A DNA stretch of 64,000 bases, from the NCBI GenBank assembly GCA_019359695.1, contig JAHHGV010000007.1, forward strand, positions 124,001 through 188,000. Direction: 5' to 3'. The stretch's first letter is position 1; every line of letters starts with the position of its first letter. The notes beneath the pieces are model-generated. The model made no database searches, had not been told where the DNA came from, and saw only the letters and a program-made list of their open reading frames with translations. This DNA is from Brasilonema angustatum HA4187-MV1 (lineage in GTDB: Bacteria > Cyanobacteriota > Cyanobacteriia > Cyanobacteriales > Nostocaceae). Shown here in pieces: positions 9,601 through 17,995 of this stretch. The position numbers and the translations under genes were made by a program.

Positions 9601-12187
9601 GGAGTGCAGCAGCAGAGCAATCGCCGTGAGGGTAGGATCAGAGTTCTCCAAGCTAAGCGATAGTCTATATACCCTTAATCCAAGACAAAGTCATGACTAC
9701 GATGCTTTGCTCAATGAACTTGGCGCACTGAACTTGATCCCCAAAACAATTGTTCATTTATGGAGTGTTACACCAGGCGATAAGCGGAGCTTAAAGCCTT
9801 CGGCTTATCGCACAGAATCAGAACTTGAGTGCTTTGACGACGCCCAATATTTAGGATTCTACAGCCTACTGTTTCTCACCCAGGCACTAGGAAAACAAAA
9901 TTGGACTGATAAGTTTCAAATCACGGTTATCTCTAACAACATACACTCAGTGACAACAGAAGAAATGTTGTTCCCAGAGAAAGCGACTGTACTCGGACTT
10001 GTTAAAGTCATTCCTCAAGAATATTCAAATATCAGTTGTCGTAGCATTGATATTGCTCTTCCAAAACAAGGAAGTTGGCAAGAGGAGAAACTTGTAGACC
10101 ATTTGCTGACGGAACTCATAACTAAATCCTCTGAATTGGTTATTGCTTACCGTGGTCTCAATCGTTGGGTGCAAACTTTTGAGCCAGTGCGATTGGAAGA
10201 AGCGAGCATGAGCACATCAAGATTAAGGAAGGGAGGAGTCTACCTAATTACTGAAGGTCTGGGAAATATTGGACTGATACTGGCAGAGTATTTAGCCCAG
10301 ACAGTGCAGGCAAAACTGGTCTTGATTGGACACAACGGTCTTCCTGAAAAAGATGAGTGGTTCGAGTGGTTGGCAACTCATAATGACCAAGATGAGATGA
10401 GCCACAAAATCAGGAAAGTCCAGGCATTAGAGAAGTTAGGAGCCGAGGTTTTAGTTTTGAGCGCGGATGTGACCAACTTTGAACAGATGCAAAGAGCGAT
10501 CGCCTTTGTCACAAATCACTTTGGCAACATACATGGTGTCATTTACGCAGCAGAGATTGTCAACGACAACTCAAACAAATCTATTCAAGAAATTTCTCAA
10601 ACTGATTGCCAGTGTCAATTTCAATCAAAAGCGAATGGACTATTCGTACTAGAAAAAGTTTTGCAAGGGAGAGGACTTGATTTTTATCTGCTGATATCTT
10701 CTTTATCATCGATTTTGGGAGGGTTAGGGTACGCCGCTTATTCAGCAGCAAACATTCTTGTAGATACTTTTGCCCACAAGCAAAATCAAACAAATCCTGT
10801 TCCCTGGATGAGTGTTAATTGGGATCGCTGGCAACTTGGAGAAGAAGAACAAAACACAGCTAATAGAACAACATTGGCTGGATTATTCATCACACCAGAA
10901 GAAGGCATAAAAGCTTTTCAATGTATTTTAACAAGTGATAAAATAACTCAAGTTGTTGTCTCTACAGGAGATTTACAAGCTAGATTTGACCAATGGCTTA
11001 AGCTAGAATCTTTAGGTGATATTGAGCAGACCTCTTCTGCTGGGGACACAAAAGAGGAATTAGCATCAACAAGTCTTGCTAGAATACTCCATCCCCGCCC
11101 CAATCTAGGAAATGATTATGTCGCTCCCCGCACTCATGTTGAAGAAACCCTTGCTGACATTTGGCGAGAAATTCTTTGTATTGAGCAGATAGGCATCCAC
11201 GATGACTTTTTTGAGCTTGGAGGTCACTCACTTTTAGCTGTACACCTCATGGCGAAAATTAAGAAACAGTTGGGACAAAATATTCAATTATCTGCTCTTT
11301 TCCAAGGAGCAACTATCAAACATCTAGCGAGTATTTTGCATGAGCAAGCTAATAACCAGACCTCGTCTCCTTTAGTCGCAATTCAACCTCAGGGTTCCAA
11401 GCCACCTCTGTTTTTCGTCCATCCAGTAGGTGGGAATATTCTCTGCTACTATGAATTATCGCGTCATTTGGGTTCAGAACAACCATTCTACGGGCTGCAA
11501 GCACTAGGTTTGAATGGGGAATGTCAGCCTTACACCCGAATAGAAGATATGGCAACCCAGTATATCAAAGCACTGCGCGAGATTCAGCCGAATGGTCCAT
11601 ATTTTCTGGGAGGTTGGTCTATGGGCGGCGTTGTCGCTTTTGAAATGGCTCAACAGTTACTAAGATATGGTGATCAAGTTGCCATGCTTGCCATGCTAGA
11701 TAGCCCAGCACCAGTTAAGAGCGAGCAAACTACAGAGATTGATGACTACGACGATGTCAAAATATTAGTTGATTTTGCCATAGATATGGCAAAATCTGCG
11801 GGGAAAAATCTATCGGGTTCACTTGAAGAACTTCAGAAACTTACGCTGGACGAGCAATTAAACTATTTTTTAGAGCAAGCAAGGATAGCTAATCTCCTAC
11901 CTCTGGATTTTGAACTTCAACAGCTTCACTGTCTTCTAAAGGTTTTTAAGAGTAACGTACTAGCTTTACAGAGCTATGCACCACAAGTTTTTCCAAACCG
12001 AATGATATACTTTCAAGCTAGCGATGAAGTATCTAATGATTTTCATAATCCCACTTTATTTTGGGGTGGACTTTCACGTAAGCCAGTAGAGATTATTACT
12101 ATTCCTAGCAATCATTACACAATCATTACCAAGCCTCATATCCAAGTTGTGGTTGAGCCGTTGAAATTTTTTATAAATCAAACATAA
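6689..12187 (+). CDS. Type I PKS, terminal module (KS-AT-KR-ACP-TE)
   Basis: This 1832-aa protein should be the chain-terminating module. Ketosynthase about 20-450 with Cys190 (TSCSTS), His327 and His367. Malonyl-type acyltransferase with Ser639 (GHSIGEY) and a HAFHS motif. Ketoreductase about 1180-1360 with Tyr1351 in YAAYSAAN, a Ser in LLISSLSS and a Lys in QSKANG; its nucleotide motif reads TEGLGNIG, with Glu where Gly is usual. Carrier domain with Ser1514 (ELGGHSLL). Thioesterase about 1560-1832 with Ser1644 (GWSMGG), an Asp in LDSP and a His in SNHYT. Expected role: add malonate, reduce the keto group to hydroxyl, and release the product as acid or ring. The start is uncertain: ATG 6689 has no clear ribosome site, and ATGs at 6704 and 6707 are alternatives. 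The KS-AT half is very similar to that of the previous PKS, which points to module duplication. Confidence 0.95.
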   Translation: MRKLDMMNKLDNFHQVDDADIAVISLSGRFPKAQNLEQFWQNLRSGVESISFFSAQELESAGIDSATLSDPNYVKAAVPLEHIDLFDASFFGYNPRDAEIMDPQHRIFLECACAALENAGYDPQTYSGSIGVYAGSTISNYLFNIYSNSNIRESVSGVEISLGNHPDYLPMRVSFKLNLTGPSYAIQTSCSTSLVAVHVACQSLLNYECDIALAGGISILDMQPKSGYLYQEDGVLSPDGHCRAFDAKAKGTIFGSGIGIVVLKRLKDALADGDCIHGVIKGSAVNNDGSLKAGFTAPSVERQADVIAEAIAAAGVEADTITYVETHGTGTPLGDPIEIKALTKAFRTSTQKRGFCAIGSVKTNVGHLDAAAGIAGLIKTILALKHKQIPPSLHFKEPNPQIDFANSPFYVNNTLSEWKTDRIPRRAGITSLGFGGTNAHVIVEEAPPIEASNPGRTYKLLMLSAKTSSALETATVNLANYLQQHPELNLADVAYTLAVGRQTFNHRRIMVCETIDDAVKTLHPLEPQRVFTYYQQPCNYPVVFMFPGQGAQYVNMARELYQSEPKFTEEVDRCSLMLRPFLGLDLREILYPSEAQTQTATQQLKQTSITQPALFVIEYALSKLWMAWGVRPEAMIGHSIGEYVAATLAGVFSLKDALALVAVRGRLMQQVPKGAMLSVQLSEQQVQPLLGKELSLAGINGPSLCVVSGSCEAIDKLHQQLLEKDVGCRKLHTSHAFHSQMMDSVIEAYTQYVEKVKFHTPKIPFISNVTGTWITTAQATDPNYWAKHLRQTVRFSSGITELLKEPERILLEVGPGRTLSTFAKQHYNSEPVVLTSLRHPQEQQPDVAFLLNTLGKLWLFGVQVDWSGFHANERRYRIPLPTYPFERQRYWISRQAQPHDVRATQVSLGKKPDIADWFYLPLWKQSAPPGLLGKEDFAEQKSCVLVFIDECGLGEELVKKLQQQGQDSICVECSSRAIAVRVGSEFSKLSDSLYTLNPRQSHDYDALLNELGALNLIPKTIVHLWSVTPGDKRSLKPSAYRTESELECFDDAQYLGFYSLLFLTQALGKQNWTDKFQITVISNNIHSVTTEEMLFPEKATVLGLVKVIPQEYSNISCRSIDIALPKQGSWQEEKLVDHLLTELITKSSELVIAYRGLNRWVQTFEPVRLEEASMSTSRLRKGGVYLITEGLGNIGLILAEYLAQTVQAKLVLIGHNGLPEKDEWFEWLATHNDQDEMSHKIRKVQALEKLGAEVLVLSADVTNFEQMQRAIAFVTNHFGNIHGVIYAAEIVNDNSNKSIQEISQTDCQCQFQSKANGLFVLEKVLQGRGLDFYLLISSLSSILGGLGYAAYSAANILVDTFAHKQNQTNPVPWMSVNWDRWQLGEEEQNTANRTTLAGLFITPEEGIKAFQCILTSDKITQVVVSTGDLQARFDQWLKLESLGDIEQTSSAGDTKEELASTSLARILHPRPNLGNDYVAPRTHVEETLADIWREILCIEQIGIHDDFFELGGHSLLAVHLMAKIKKQLGQNIQLSALFQGATIKHLASILHEQANNQTSSPLVAIQPQGSKPPLFFVHPVGGNILCYYELSRHLGSEQPFYGLQALGLNGECQPYTRIEDMATQYIKALREIQPNGPYFLGGWSMGGVVAFEMAQQLLRYGDQVAMLAMLDSPAPVKSEQTTEIDDYDDVKILVDFAIDMAKSAGKNLSGSLEELQKLTLDEQLNYFLEQARIANLLPLDFELQQLHCLLKVFKSNVLALQSYAPQVFPNRMIYFQASDEVSNDFHNPTLFWGGLSRKPVEIITIPSNHYTIITKPHIQVVVEPLKFFINQT

Positions 12188-12315
12188 AGGAAAGAGAGCT
12201 TTGAAAAAATCTAAATTTTCAGTTTTTATTTAATAGTTTTTTAATTGTATTTGCTCAGGAATATTTCTTGATAAAAGGAACAGATAGATCCAAAACAATC
12301 AGAGAGATTCATCCT

Positions 12316-13188
12316 ATGAACAGTAAAATCAAAGCTCTAGGTACTAGTACAGGAAAAATACTATATAGTAGTGATTGCCAAAATATTCTTGACCTCTCCG
12401 TAGCAGAGACTATGGAGCTATTCAAGTCATCTGGAGTTATTCTTTTTCGAGGTTTTGGAGTAACTCCCAAGCAAATGAAAGATTTTTCCGAACAATTTAG
12501 TGGCAGACACATCATAGACCCTATGAAAACAGACATTGATTACGACAAGTTTGTTAACTTTGTTGATAACGGAATGGATATGTGTGTCCCTCATAGCGAA
12601 CATGCTTGTTTCCCCTTTCGACCCGATGTTATTTGGTTTTGCTGTACTGTACCAGCCGAACAAGGAGGCGAAACTTTATTCTGGGATGGTGTTCGAGTGT
12701 GGGAGGAACTAAGTGAAAAGACGAAACAGTTATTTATTTCCAAGAAACTAAAGTTTTGTCATAATAATGTTCCGGTTGAGATCTTGAAGGCTTTTACTGG
12801 ATCAAATTCTAAAACCATAGATGATATCAAGCAAATCTTGGACAGTATTGATTGTGTAAATTATCAGTTTAATGAGGATAAAACTGTTTCTGTAGAATAT
12901 ACTTGCTCAGCTGTGATAAAAACCAATTATAGTCATCAAAATGCATTCGCAAATAGCTTTTGGGTATATCATAAAAAGACAGAATCAGCGACTTTTGGAG
13001 ATGCTTCAAGAGCTTCTGATGAAGTCGCTGACGAAATTCAGACAATCTTCGACAAGTTAACGGAGGAGATACTGTGGGAAGCAGGTGATCTGGTGATGAT
13101 GGATAATTCAAGATTTCTACACGGTCGTAGAGCATTTAACGATAACCGACGCCAAGTTTTCACTACCTTAAGTAACCTTAAGTTTTAA
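12316..13188 (+). CDS. TauD/TfdA-family Fe(II)/2-oxoglutarate dioxygenase
   Basis: A 290-aa member of the TauD/clavaminate-synthase-like family, also known from NRPS clusters as SyrP-type hydroxylases. The N-terminal region has GVILFRGFG. The iron ligands appear to be His93 and Glu95 (PHSEHAC) and the distal His269 (FLHGRRAF); the following Arg residues could bind 2-oxoglutarate. The family hydroxylates, desaturates or chlorinates carbon centres; a Glu or Asp at position 95 favours hydroxylation over halogenation. I placed the start at ATG 12316; the frame is open back to TTG 12268, which would add 16 residues. It follows the thioesterase-bearing PKS by about 130 bp and is most likely a tailoring oxygenase of the same pathway. 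Confidence 0.88.
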   Translation: MNSKIKALGTSTGKILYSSDCQNILDLSVAETMELFKSSGVILFRGFGVTPKQMKDFSEQFSGRHIIDPMKTDIDYDKFVNFVDNGMDMCVPHSEHACFPFRPDVIWFCCTVPAEQGGETLFWDGVRVWEELSEKTKQLFISKKLKFCHNNVPVEILKAFTGSNSKTIDDIKQILDSIDCVNYQFNEDKTVSVEYTCSAVIKTNYSHQNAFANSFWVYHKKTESATFGDASRASDEVADEIQTIFDKLTEEILWEAGDLVMMDNSRFLHGRRAFNDNRRQVFTTLSNLKF

Positions 13189-13251
13189 TAAGCTGTTTCA
13201 CATTTAACTTGCAGATTAACGCGAGTAGACTGTCATTTGTCATGAGTTATT

Positions 13252-13297
13252 AAGCAAGGAGAAACCTTTCATGTCTTCGTCTTCAGCAACTAGCTAT
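13252..13297 (+). repeat. Duplicated 46-bp translation leader, copy A
   Basis: This segment holds the ribosome site (AAGCAAGGAGAAACC), the ATG at 13271 and the first nine codons (MSSSSATSY) of the JmjC-like gene. It recurs with one mismatch at 14372-14417 in front of an unrelated methyltransferase. Perfect translated identity in two non-homologous proteins indicates copying of a leader rather than shared ancestry of the genes. Confidence 0.95.
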
Positions 13298-14200
13298 TCT
13301 CAAACTAGTGATTCCAAATCTCAACGGTACAATAAAAAATCTAAGTTGATATGGACGCCAGTTGATTCTGTTGAACGTCGCAGTAACCTCTCGTATGAGG
13401 AGTTTGTTCGAGAGTACGCGTCTGTTGGAAAGCCTGTCATCATTACTGATGCGATGAAAAACTGGAAAGCTTTGACGAAGTGGAATATGGATTTCTTCAA
13501 GTCACACTACGGCTCAAGCAAGTTCCTTGTACTGGATTACAAGGCTGAAACAAAGATGTGGGGTCGAAGTTACATGTCAATGAGTATTGCTGACTACATA
13601 GATGTCATAACTAGCGGTACTTGTGACAAATTGCTCTACCTATCGGAATTCCATGTTGGTGATCACCCGGAGCTTTGGGAAGATTGCGAAGATCCAATAT
13701 ATTTCAAGGATTGGTATAGAAAAATACCATTAGAGCTTTTTAGAAAACATATCAACGATACCTATGACATCCAGATAGGTCAGAAAAATACATCGGTAGG
13801 TCTTCACTGTGATTACCGTCATGATACCGCATGGGTTGCAGTCATTTCTGGGCAGAAGCAAGTTGTATTGTTGTCACCAGACCAAGAAAAATATTTGTAC
13901 GAAGGTGAAGTTGACTGCTTTAACCCGGACTTACAAAAGTTTCCACTCTACGCCAATGCCAAACCAGTGGAATGCATACTAAACCAAGGAGAAATGCTCT
14001 ACATACCGCCGGATTGGTGGCATCATCTAAAAAACCTCGAAAACACAATCGGCTTGGCTATCAACACGATGAATGAATGGAGTTATGAATTAGTTCATCA
14101 AGGTTTTTTAGAGCGGAATCGAATAAAAGGTCATCTTTTTCCGCTAATTGTGAAATTTCCGTTACTAGGCAGAGCTTTATTGGCTGTTGGTTTGGTCTAA
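13271..14200 (+). CDS. JmjC/cupin-8-like Fe(II) oxygenase
   Basis: A 309-aa cupin-like protein of the JmjC (cupin_8) group. The N-terminal half has SVGKPVIITDAMKNW, typical of these proteins. Metal ligands are probably His179 and Asp181 (GLHCDYRHD) and a distal His at 251 or 252 (PPDWWHHLKN), matching the HxD...H triad of Fe(II)/2-oxoglutarate hydroxylases. Members hydroxylate peptides, proteins or small molecules. It is the second probable iron oxygenase in a row, so the final product may carry two oxidations. The first nine residues come from a leader segment also found on the methyltransferase gene 1.1 kb downstream, and they are not part of the conserved fold. Confidence 0.85.
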   Translation: MSSSSATSYSQTSDSKSQRYNKKSKLIWTPVDSVERRSNLSYEEFVREYASVGKPVIITDAMKNWKALTKWNMDFFKSHYGSSKFLVLDYKAETKMWGRSYMSMSIADYIDVITSGTCDKLLYLSEFHVGDHPELWEDCEDPIYFKDWYRKIPLELFRKHINDTYDIQIGQKNTSVGLHCDYRHDTAWVAVISGQKQVVLLSPDQEKYLYEGEVDCFNPDLQKFPLYANAKPVECILNQGEMLYIPPDWWHHLKNLENTIGLAINTMNEWSYELVHQGFLERNRIKGHLFPLIVKFPLLGRALLAVGLV

Positions 14201-14371
14201 GACTAAAACACCGATTCAATAATAAAACGCGAGACTAAGAAACCCGGTTTTTACGTCTTTTCAAACCATAATTTACTTGTTGCGACCCAACGAAACCTCG
14301 TTTTTCGTCATAATTCTGAATCAATCATTTTTCATTGCGTTGGCAATGATAGGCTTGCAAAGCAATACGTA

Positions 14372-14417
14372 AAGCAAGGAGAAACCTTTTATGTCTTCGT
14401 CTTCAGCAACTAGCTAT
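14372..14417 (+). repeat. Duplicated 46-bp translation leader, copy B
   Basis: Second copy of the segment at 13252-13297, differing at one base (CTTTT instead of CTTTC just before the ATG at 14391). It supplies the ribosome site and the first nine codons of the methyltransferase gene. Confidence 0.95.
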
Positions 14418-15158
14418 GAAAAATTTGATGAGCCATTTGCCCGAATATACAACGAATCCTTGGGACCAGGTTACAACGAATTAGCCTTGCCAACCTTGGA
14501 AAAATTACTATTACCTTACGTTCCTGAGGGAGCGAATATCCTCGACCTTTGTTGTGGGACAGGGCAACTGTCACAATGGCTGCTAAATAAAGGTTATCAG
14601 GTGACTGGAATTGATCGCTCCCAGACAATGTTGGAATATGCTCGTAAGAACGCACCTAACTGTAAATTGATTCTTGGTGATGTACGCTTCTTTGAATTGC
14701 CGCCTACTTTCCATGCAGTTTATTCAATGGGTTTGGGTTTAAATCACATTCTGAATTTGTCAGAATTAACAGGTACTTTCCACAATGTATACAACGCACT
14801 TCATAGCAACGGTATATTTGTATTCGACTTACGTCTAGAAGACGCACATAATCGTCCAAGTTGGAACGGTCGTATATTAGGTAATATTAAGGACGAATAT
14901 GCTTGGGCAATGAAAAACATTTATCACCCAGAAAGTAGAGAAGGTCAAATTTACCTAACGATATTTCATTTAATAGAAAAAGATTGCTGGAAACGTCTAG
15001 ACACTACTTGGCCAGTTATTGCTTATTCTAAGGCTGAAGTCCAGTCAGCTTTAGAAAAAGTGGGGTTTAAAGAAGTTAATGTCTATGATGTCAAGCTTGA
15101 TTTAGCCTTAGATACAGAGGCTGATATGGTGTGCTTTGTTTGTCGTAAACTAAACTGA
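14391..15158 (+). CDS. SAM-dependent class I methyltransferase (second copy)
   Basis: A 255-aa class I methyltransferase with motif I NILDLCCGTGQLSQWL, then VTGIDRSQTM and LILGDVRFFEL. It is paralogous to the methyltransferase at 5685-6437, with shared blocks throughout and the same CFVCRK end. The first nine residues, MSSSSATSY, are a copied leader; the paralogue begins differently. It sits between the JmjC-like oxygenase and the free aminotransferase, all on the same strand with gaps of 150-190 bp, so a tailoring role in the NRPS/PKS pathway is likely. The acceptor atom is not known. Confidence 0.9.
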   Translation: MSSSSATSYEKFDEPFARIYNESLGPGYNELALPTLEKLLLPYVPEGANILDLCCGTGQLSQWLLNKGYQVTGIDRSQTMLEYARKNAPNCKLILGDVRFFELPPTFHAVYSMGLGLNHILNLSELTGTFHNVYNALHSNGIFVFDLRLEDAHNRPSWNGRILGNIKDEYAWAMKNIYHPESREGQIYLTIFHLIEKDCWKRLDTTWPVIAYSKAEVQSALEKVGFKEVNVYDVKLDLALDTEADMVCFVCRKLN

Positions 15159-15309
15159 AAACTCACTACAATATTACCTGAAAATTAGGTAATTTTAGTG
15201 GCTATATTGACAAAGTACAACGTAGAGTGGGGTATAGCGAAAGAGGTAGTAAAATTCATTCATTCTGTGAATAGCCATCCTTTCCACCAAGTCAATAAAC
15301 ATAAATTTT

Positions 15310-16785
15310 ATGAAAACCAAAGAATCGAACTTACAAGAAGCTAAACCGCAGATTAATTCAATACAATCTCCCGAACAGAAATCAACAGAAGGTCTGAATT
15401 CCCGTCAACAGAAACATTTAGAAACTTTAATTGCACGCTACACCGAGCGCACAAAAACATCAAAACACCTCATGCAAGCCTATCGTCCGGTTCTGGCTGA
15501 TCCAAGAGGTTCAGAAGGTTTTTACCCTCTGATAAAAGAGATGGTTTATCCCGTTATTGGTAAGCACGCTCTGGGTTCTAGACTTTGGGATATCGATGGC
15601 AATGAATATATAGATATAGTAATGGGGTTTGGAGTAAATCTCTTTGGTCACAACCCTCCCTTTATAAAGGAAGCACTGGAACAGCGACTTGAACAAGGCA
15701 TACACTTCGGACCACAATCAGATCTTGCTGGTGAGGTTGCTGAGTTATTCAGTGAACTAACGGGAATGGAGCGAGTAACCTTTAGTAATACAGGCACAGA
15801 AGCTGTAATGACAGCAATACGCTTGGCACGAGCAGCAACAGGTCGCTATAAGATTATTCGGTTTTCAGACTCTTATCATGGGCATTCTGATGGCACTCTC
15901 ATTAAAGCAGATAACTCGCGTTCGGTACCAGGTTATCCAGGAGTACCACCAAATGTTGCTCTTGATGTTTTAGTTCTTGACTATGTGAATCCTCAGTCGC
16001 TTGAAATTATAAAAGCGCATAAGCAAGAATTAGCAGCTGTTATCGTTGAACCTGTACAGAGTTCTCGACCAGACTTACAGCCTAAAGAGTTTCTCCAGCA
16101 ACTGAGGCAATTGACAACAGAATCAGGGATACTTTTAATATTTGATGAGATAATTACAGGTTTCCGGGTTCATCTAGGTGGCGCACAGGCTTGGTTTGGT
16201 GTTGAAGCCGATATAGCTACCTATGGAAAGATTGTCGGTGGCGGCATGCCAATTGGTATTATTGCTGGTAAAGCTACCTACATGGATAGAATCGACGGTG
16301 GTATGTGGAACTATGGGGATCTATCTTATCCTCAGCCAGAGACAGAAATGACATTTTTTTCTGGCACCTTCTGTAAGCATCCGCTAGCGATGGCTGCTGC
16401 ACGAGCTGTACTTAAGCGTCTTAAGACTGAAGGACCTGCTCTTCAGGAACAGTTGAATCAACGCACATCGCAGTTTATCAAAACGCTGAATACTTACTTT
16501 GAAGCTGATCAAGTACCCATCAGACTAGCGAATTTTGGTTCAATATTTAACTCTGTTCGTTTTGAAAATTCAGCCTCTTCAGTTAGTTCGGATGCTTTAG
16601 AGAATATGCGGCTGATAAATTTATTACTATATCATCACCTTCTCGATAAAGGAGTTTACCTGCGTTCATCATTACATGCACTATCCACAGCCCATACAGA
16701 TGAAGATCTTGATTTCATTATTCAAGCTATTAAGGATAGTGTAAGGGAACTGCAAGACGGAGGTTTTTTGCCTAGTAGTCCTTAA
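15310..16785 (+). CDS. Free-standing PLP aminotransferase, GSA-aminotransferase type
   Basis: A 491-aa class III aminotransferase related to glutamate-1-semialdehyde aminomutase. Lys307 (TYGKIVGGG) is the probable PLP lysine; TGTEAVMTAIRLAR, SYHGHSDG and LIFDEIITGFR are the cofactor motifs. It aligns nearly end to end with the aminotransferase domain of the PKS at 690-5636: the same QQKHL...LIARY, YPLIKEM and GSRLWDIDGNEY blocks, the same SSRPDLQPKEFL block, and a similar end (ELQDGGFLPS versus EMQEGGFLPS). It looks like a liberated or copied PKS domain. It may act in trans on a carrier-bound keto group or make an amino building block. It ends 99 bp before the GNAT gene. Confidence 0.92.
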   Translation: MKTKESNLQEAKPQINSIQSPEQKSTEGLNSRQQKHLETLIARYTERTKTSKHLMQAYRPVLADPRGSEGFYPLIKEMVYPVIGKHALGSRLWDIDGNEYIDIVMGFGVNLFGHNPPFIKEALEQRLEQGIHFGPQSDLAGEVAELFSELTGMERVTFSNTGTEAVMTAIRLARAATGRYKIIRFSDSYHGHSDGTLIKADNSRSVPGYPGVPPNVALDVLVLDYVNPQSLEIIKAHKQELAAVIVEPVQSSRPDLQPKEFLQQLRQLTTESGILLIFDEIITGFRVHLGGAQAWFGVEADIATYGKIVGGGMPIGIIAGKATYMDRIDGGMWNYGDLSYPQPETEMTFFSGTFCKHPLAMAAARAVLKRLKTEGPALQEQLNQRTSQFIKTLNTYFEADQVPIRLANFGSIFNSVRFENSASSVSSDALENMRLINLLLYHHLLDKGVYLRSSLHALSTAHTDEDLDFIIQAIKDSVRELQDGGFLPSSP

Positions 16786-16892
16786 TCGTTAAAACCCGTG
16801 TTTTTGTTTTCTGTAAAACGCTTATTCAACGCAAGTTCCATGAGGGATGAAAACAAAGTAGTGGTTTCAAGTCTGAGCGTTACTTGCTGACA

Positions 16893-17402
16893 ATGAGGCG
16901 ATCGCTTAAAGAATCCATCCCCGAACCGCAGTTCCCAGGAAATTTCACTATCCGCCAAGTTAAACCTGAACAGGATGCCGAAGCATGGGTAGAAATGCAC
17001 AACCAGTCTTTTATCGATGCCTGGAATCACCATCCCTTAACGGTCAAACATTACAAATACCTGCGGAGTCACCCTACATACAGACCCGATTTGGATCTGG
17101 TGGCGATCGCTCCTGATGGCACTTTTGCAGCCTGTTGCAAGTGCATAATTAACCCAGAGAGTAATATTCGCACTGGACACAACGAAGGCTGGATTGACGA
17201 ACTCGGTACAAGACGTGGTTTTCGCCGGATAGGGCTGGGACGTGCAATGTTGCTTTGCGGAATGCGTCACCTGCAAGCTGCTGGTATGGATATGGCAAAG
17301 CTGTCAGTCGATTTTTATAACCCGAATGGTGCTTTGCAGCTTTATGAATCCGTTGGCTTTTATAAGCTCTACACTTGGATTTCCTACGTCAAGGATGTTT
17401 AG
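16893..17402 (+). CDS. GNAT-family N-acetyltransferase
   Basis: A GNAT acetyltransferase of about 169 aa from ATG 16893 (a TTG at 16884 would add three residues). The acetyl-CoA motif reads LGTRRGFRRIGLGRAML, and the C-terminal part has NPNGALQLYESVGF, the usual end of the fold. The sequence resembles single GNAT repeats of mycothiol-synthase-like proteins. In this context it could acylate the new amino group of the product or give self-resistance; both are inference. No good ribosome site is visible, so translation may depend on upstream genes. Confidence 0.85.
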   Translation: MRRSLKESIPEPQFPGNFTIRQVKPEQDAEAWVEMHNQSFIDAWNHHPLTVKHYKYLRSHPTYRPDLDLVAIAPDGTFAACCKCIINPESNIRTGHNEGWIDELGTRRGFRRIGLGRAMLLCGMRHLQAAGMDMAKLSVDFYNPNGALQLYESVGFYKLYTWISYVKDV

Positions 17403-17462
17403 CCCATACTTCGCATGAGTAAATGTACTAATGCTTATTAACTGGATTAAGGAAGTAAAACT

Positions 17463-17756
17463 ATGGCAACAATGGGAAAATACTGCAAAGCTTACTCTCT
17501 CAAAAAATTACGTCAGTTCAATCAGTGGACTGAGCATTCAGAAAATACCAGAAAAGAAAAGCAACAAGTCGATGGTAAGGAAGTCGAAATCAATAGAGAA
17601 CTAACCGATGATGACTTTCTTTATCTGCAAGAAAACTATGTCGTCACAGATGGAATTTTCAAAGACGAAAATATCATTTTTGACATTATCACACCCGAAT
17701 GGCAAGAGTTCTGTAAAAATAGACTTTTGTTCGAGATTCCAGTTTACCAAAATTAA
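17463..17756 (+). CDS. Small hypothetical protein paired with MbtH
   Basis: A 97-aa hydrophilic protein that I do not recognise. Its start is supported by GGAAG 8 bp before the ATG, and it ends 11 bp before the MbtH gene, so the two are probably translated from one message. It is rich in Lys, Glu and Asn and contains an acidic stretch ([20 protein letters not shown]), without membrane segments or Cys clusters. The tight pairing with MbtH suggests a role tied to the NRPS/PKS machinery, but nothing in the sequence defines it. Confidence 0.75.
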   Translation: MATMGKYCKAYSLKKLRQFNQWTEHSENTRKEKQQVDGKEVEINRELTDDDFLYLQENYVVTDGIFKDENIIFDIITPEWQEFCKNRLLFEIPVYQN

Positions 17757-17767
17757 CGGAGATAAAT

Positions 17768-17995
17768 ATGTATCAAGACGACAAAGAAGATACGACGATT
17801 TACAAAGTTGTAGTCAATCACGAAGAACAGTATTCAATTTGGCCCGCCGACCGAGAGAACGCACTTGGTTGGAAAGATGCTGGAAAAACTGGCTCCAAAC
17901 AAGAATGTTTAGATTACATCAAAGAAGTTTGGACTGACATGAGACCGCTCAGTCTCCGCAAGAAGATGGAGGAAGCTGCTCACACTCAGCAGTAG
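17768..17995 (+). CDS. MbtH-like protein
   Basis: A 75-aa MbtH family protein, the normal size. The family signature is clear: [35 protein letters not shown]. MbtH proteins bind NRPS adenylation domains and help them fold or activate amino acids, so this one most likely serves the NRPS whose end is at 1-673 and any upstream modules. A GGAG box lies 6 bp before the ATG. It is the last recognisable gene of the cluster; a strong hairpin follows about 340 bp later. Confidence 0.96.
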   Translation: MYQDDKEDTTIYKVVVNHEEQYSIWPADRENALGWKDAGKTGSKQECLDYIKEVWTDMRPLSLRKKMEEAAHTQQ

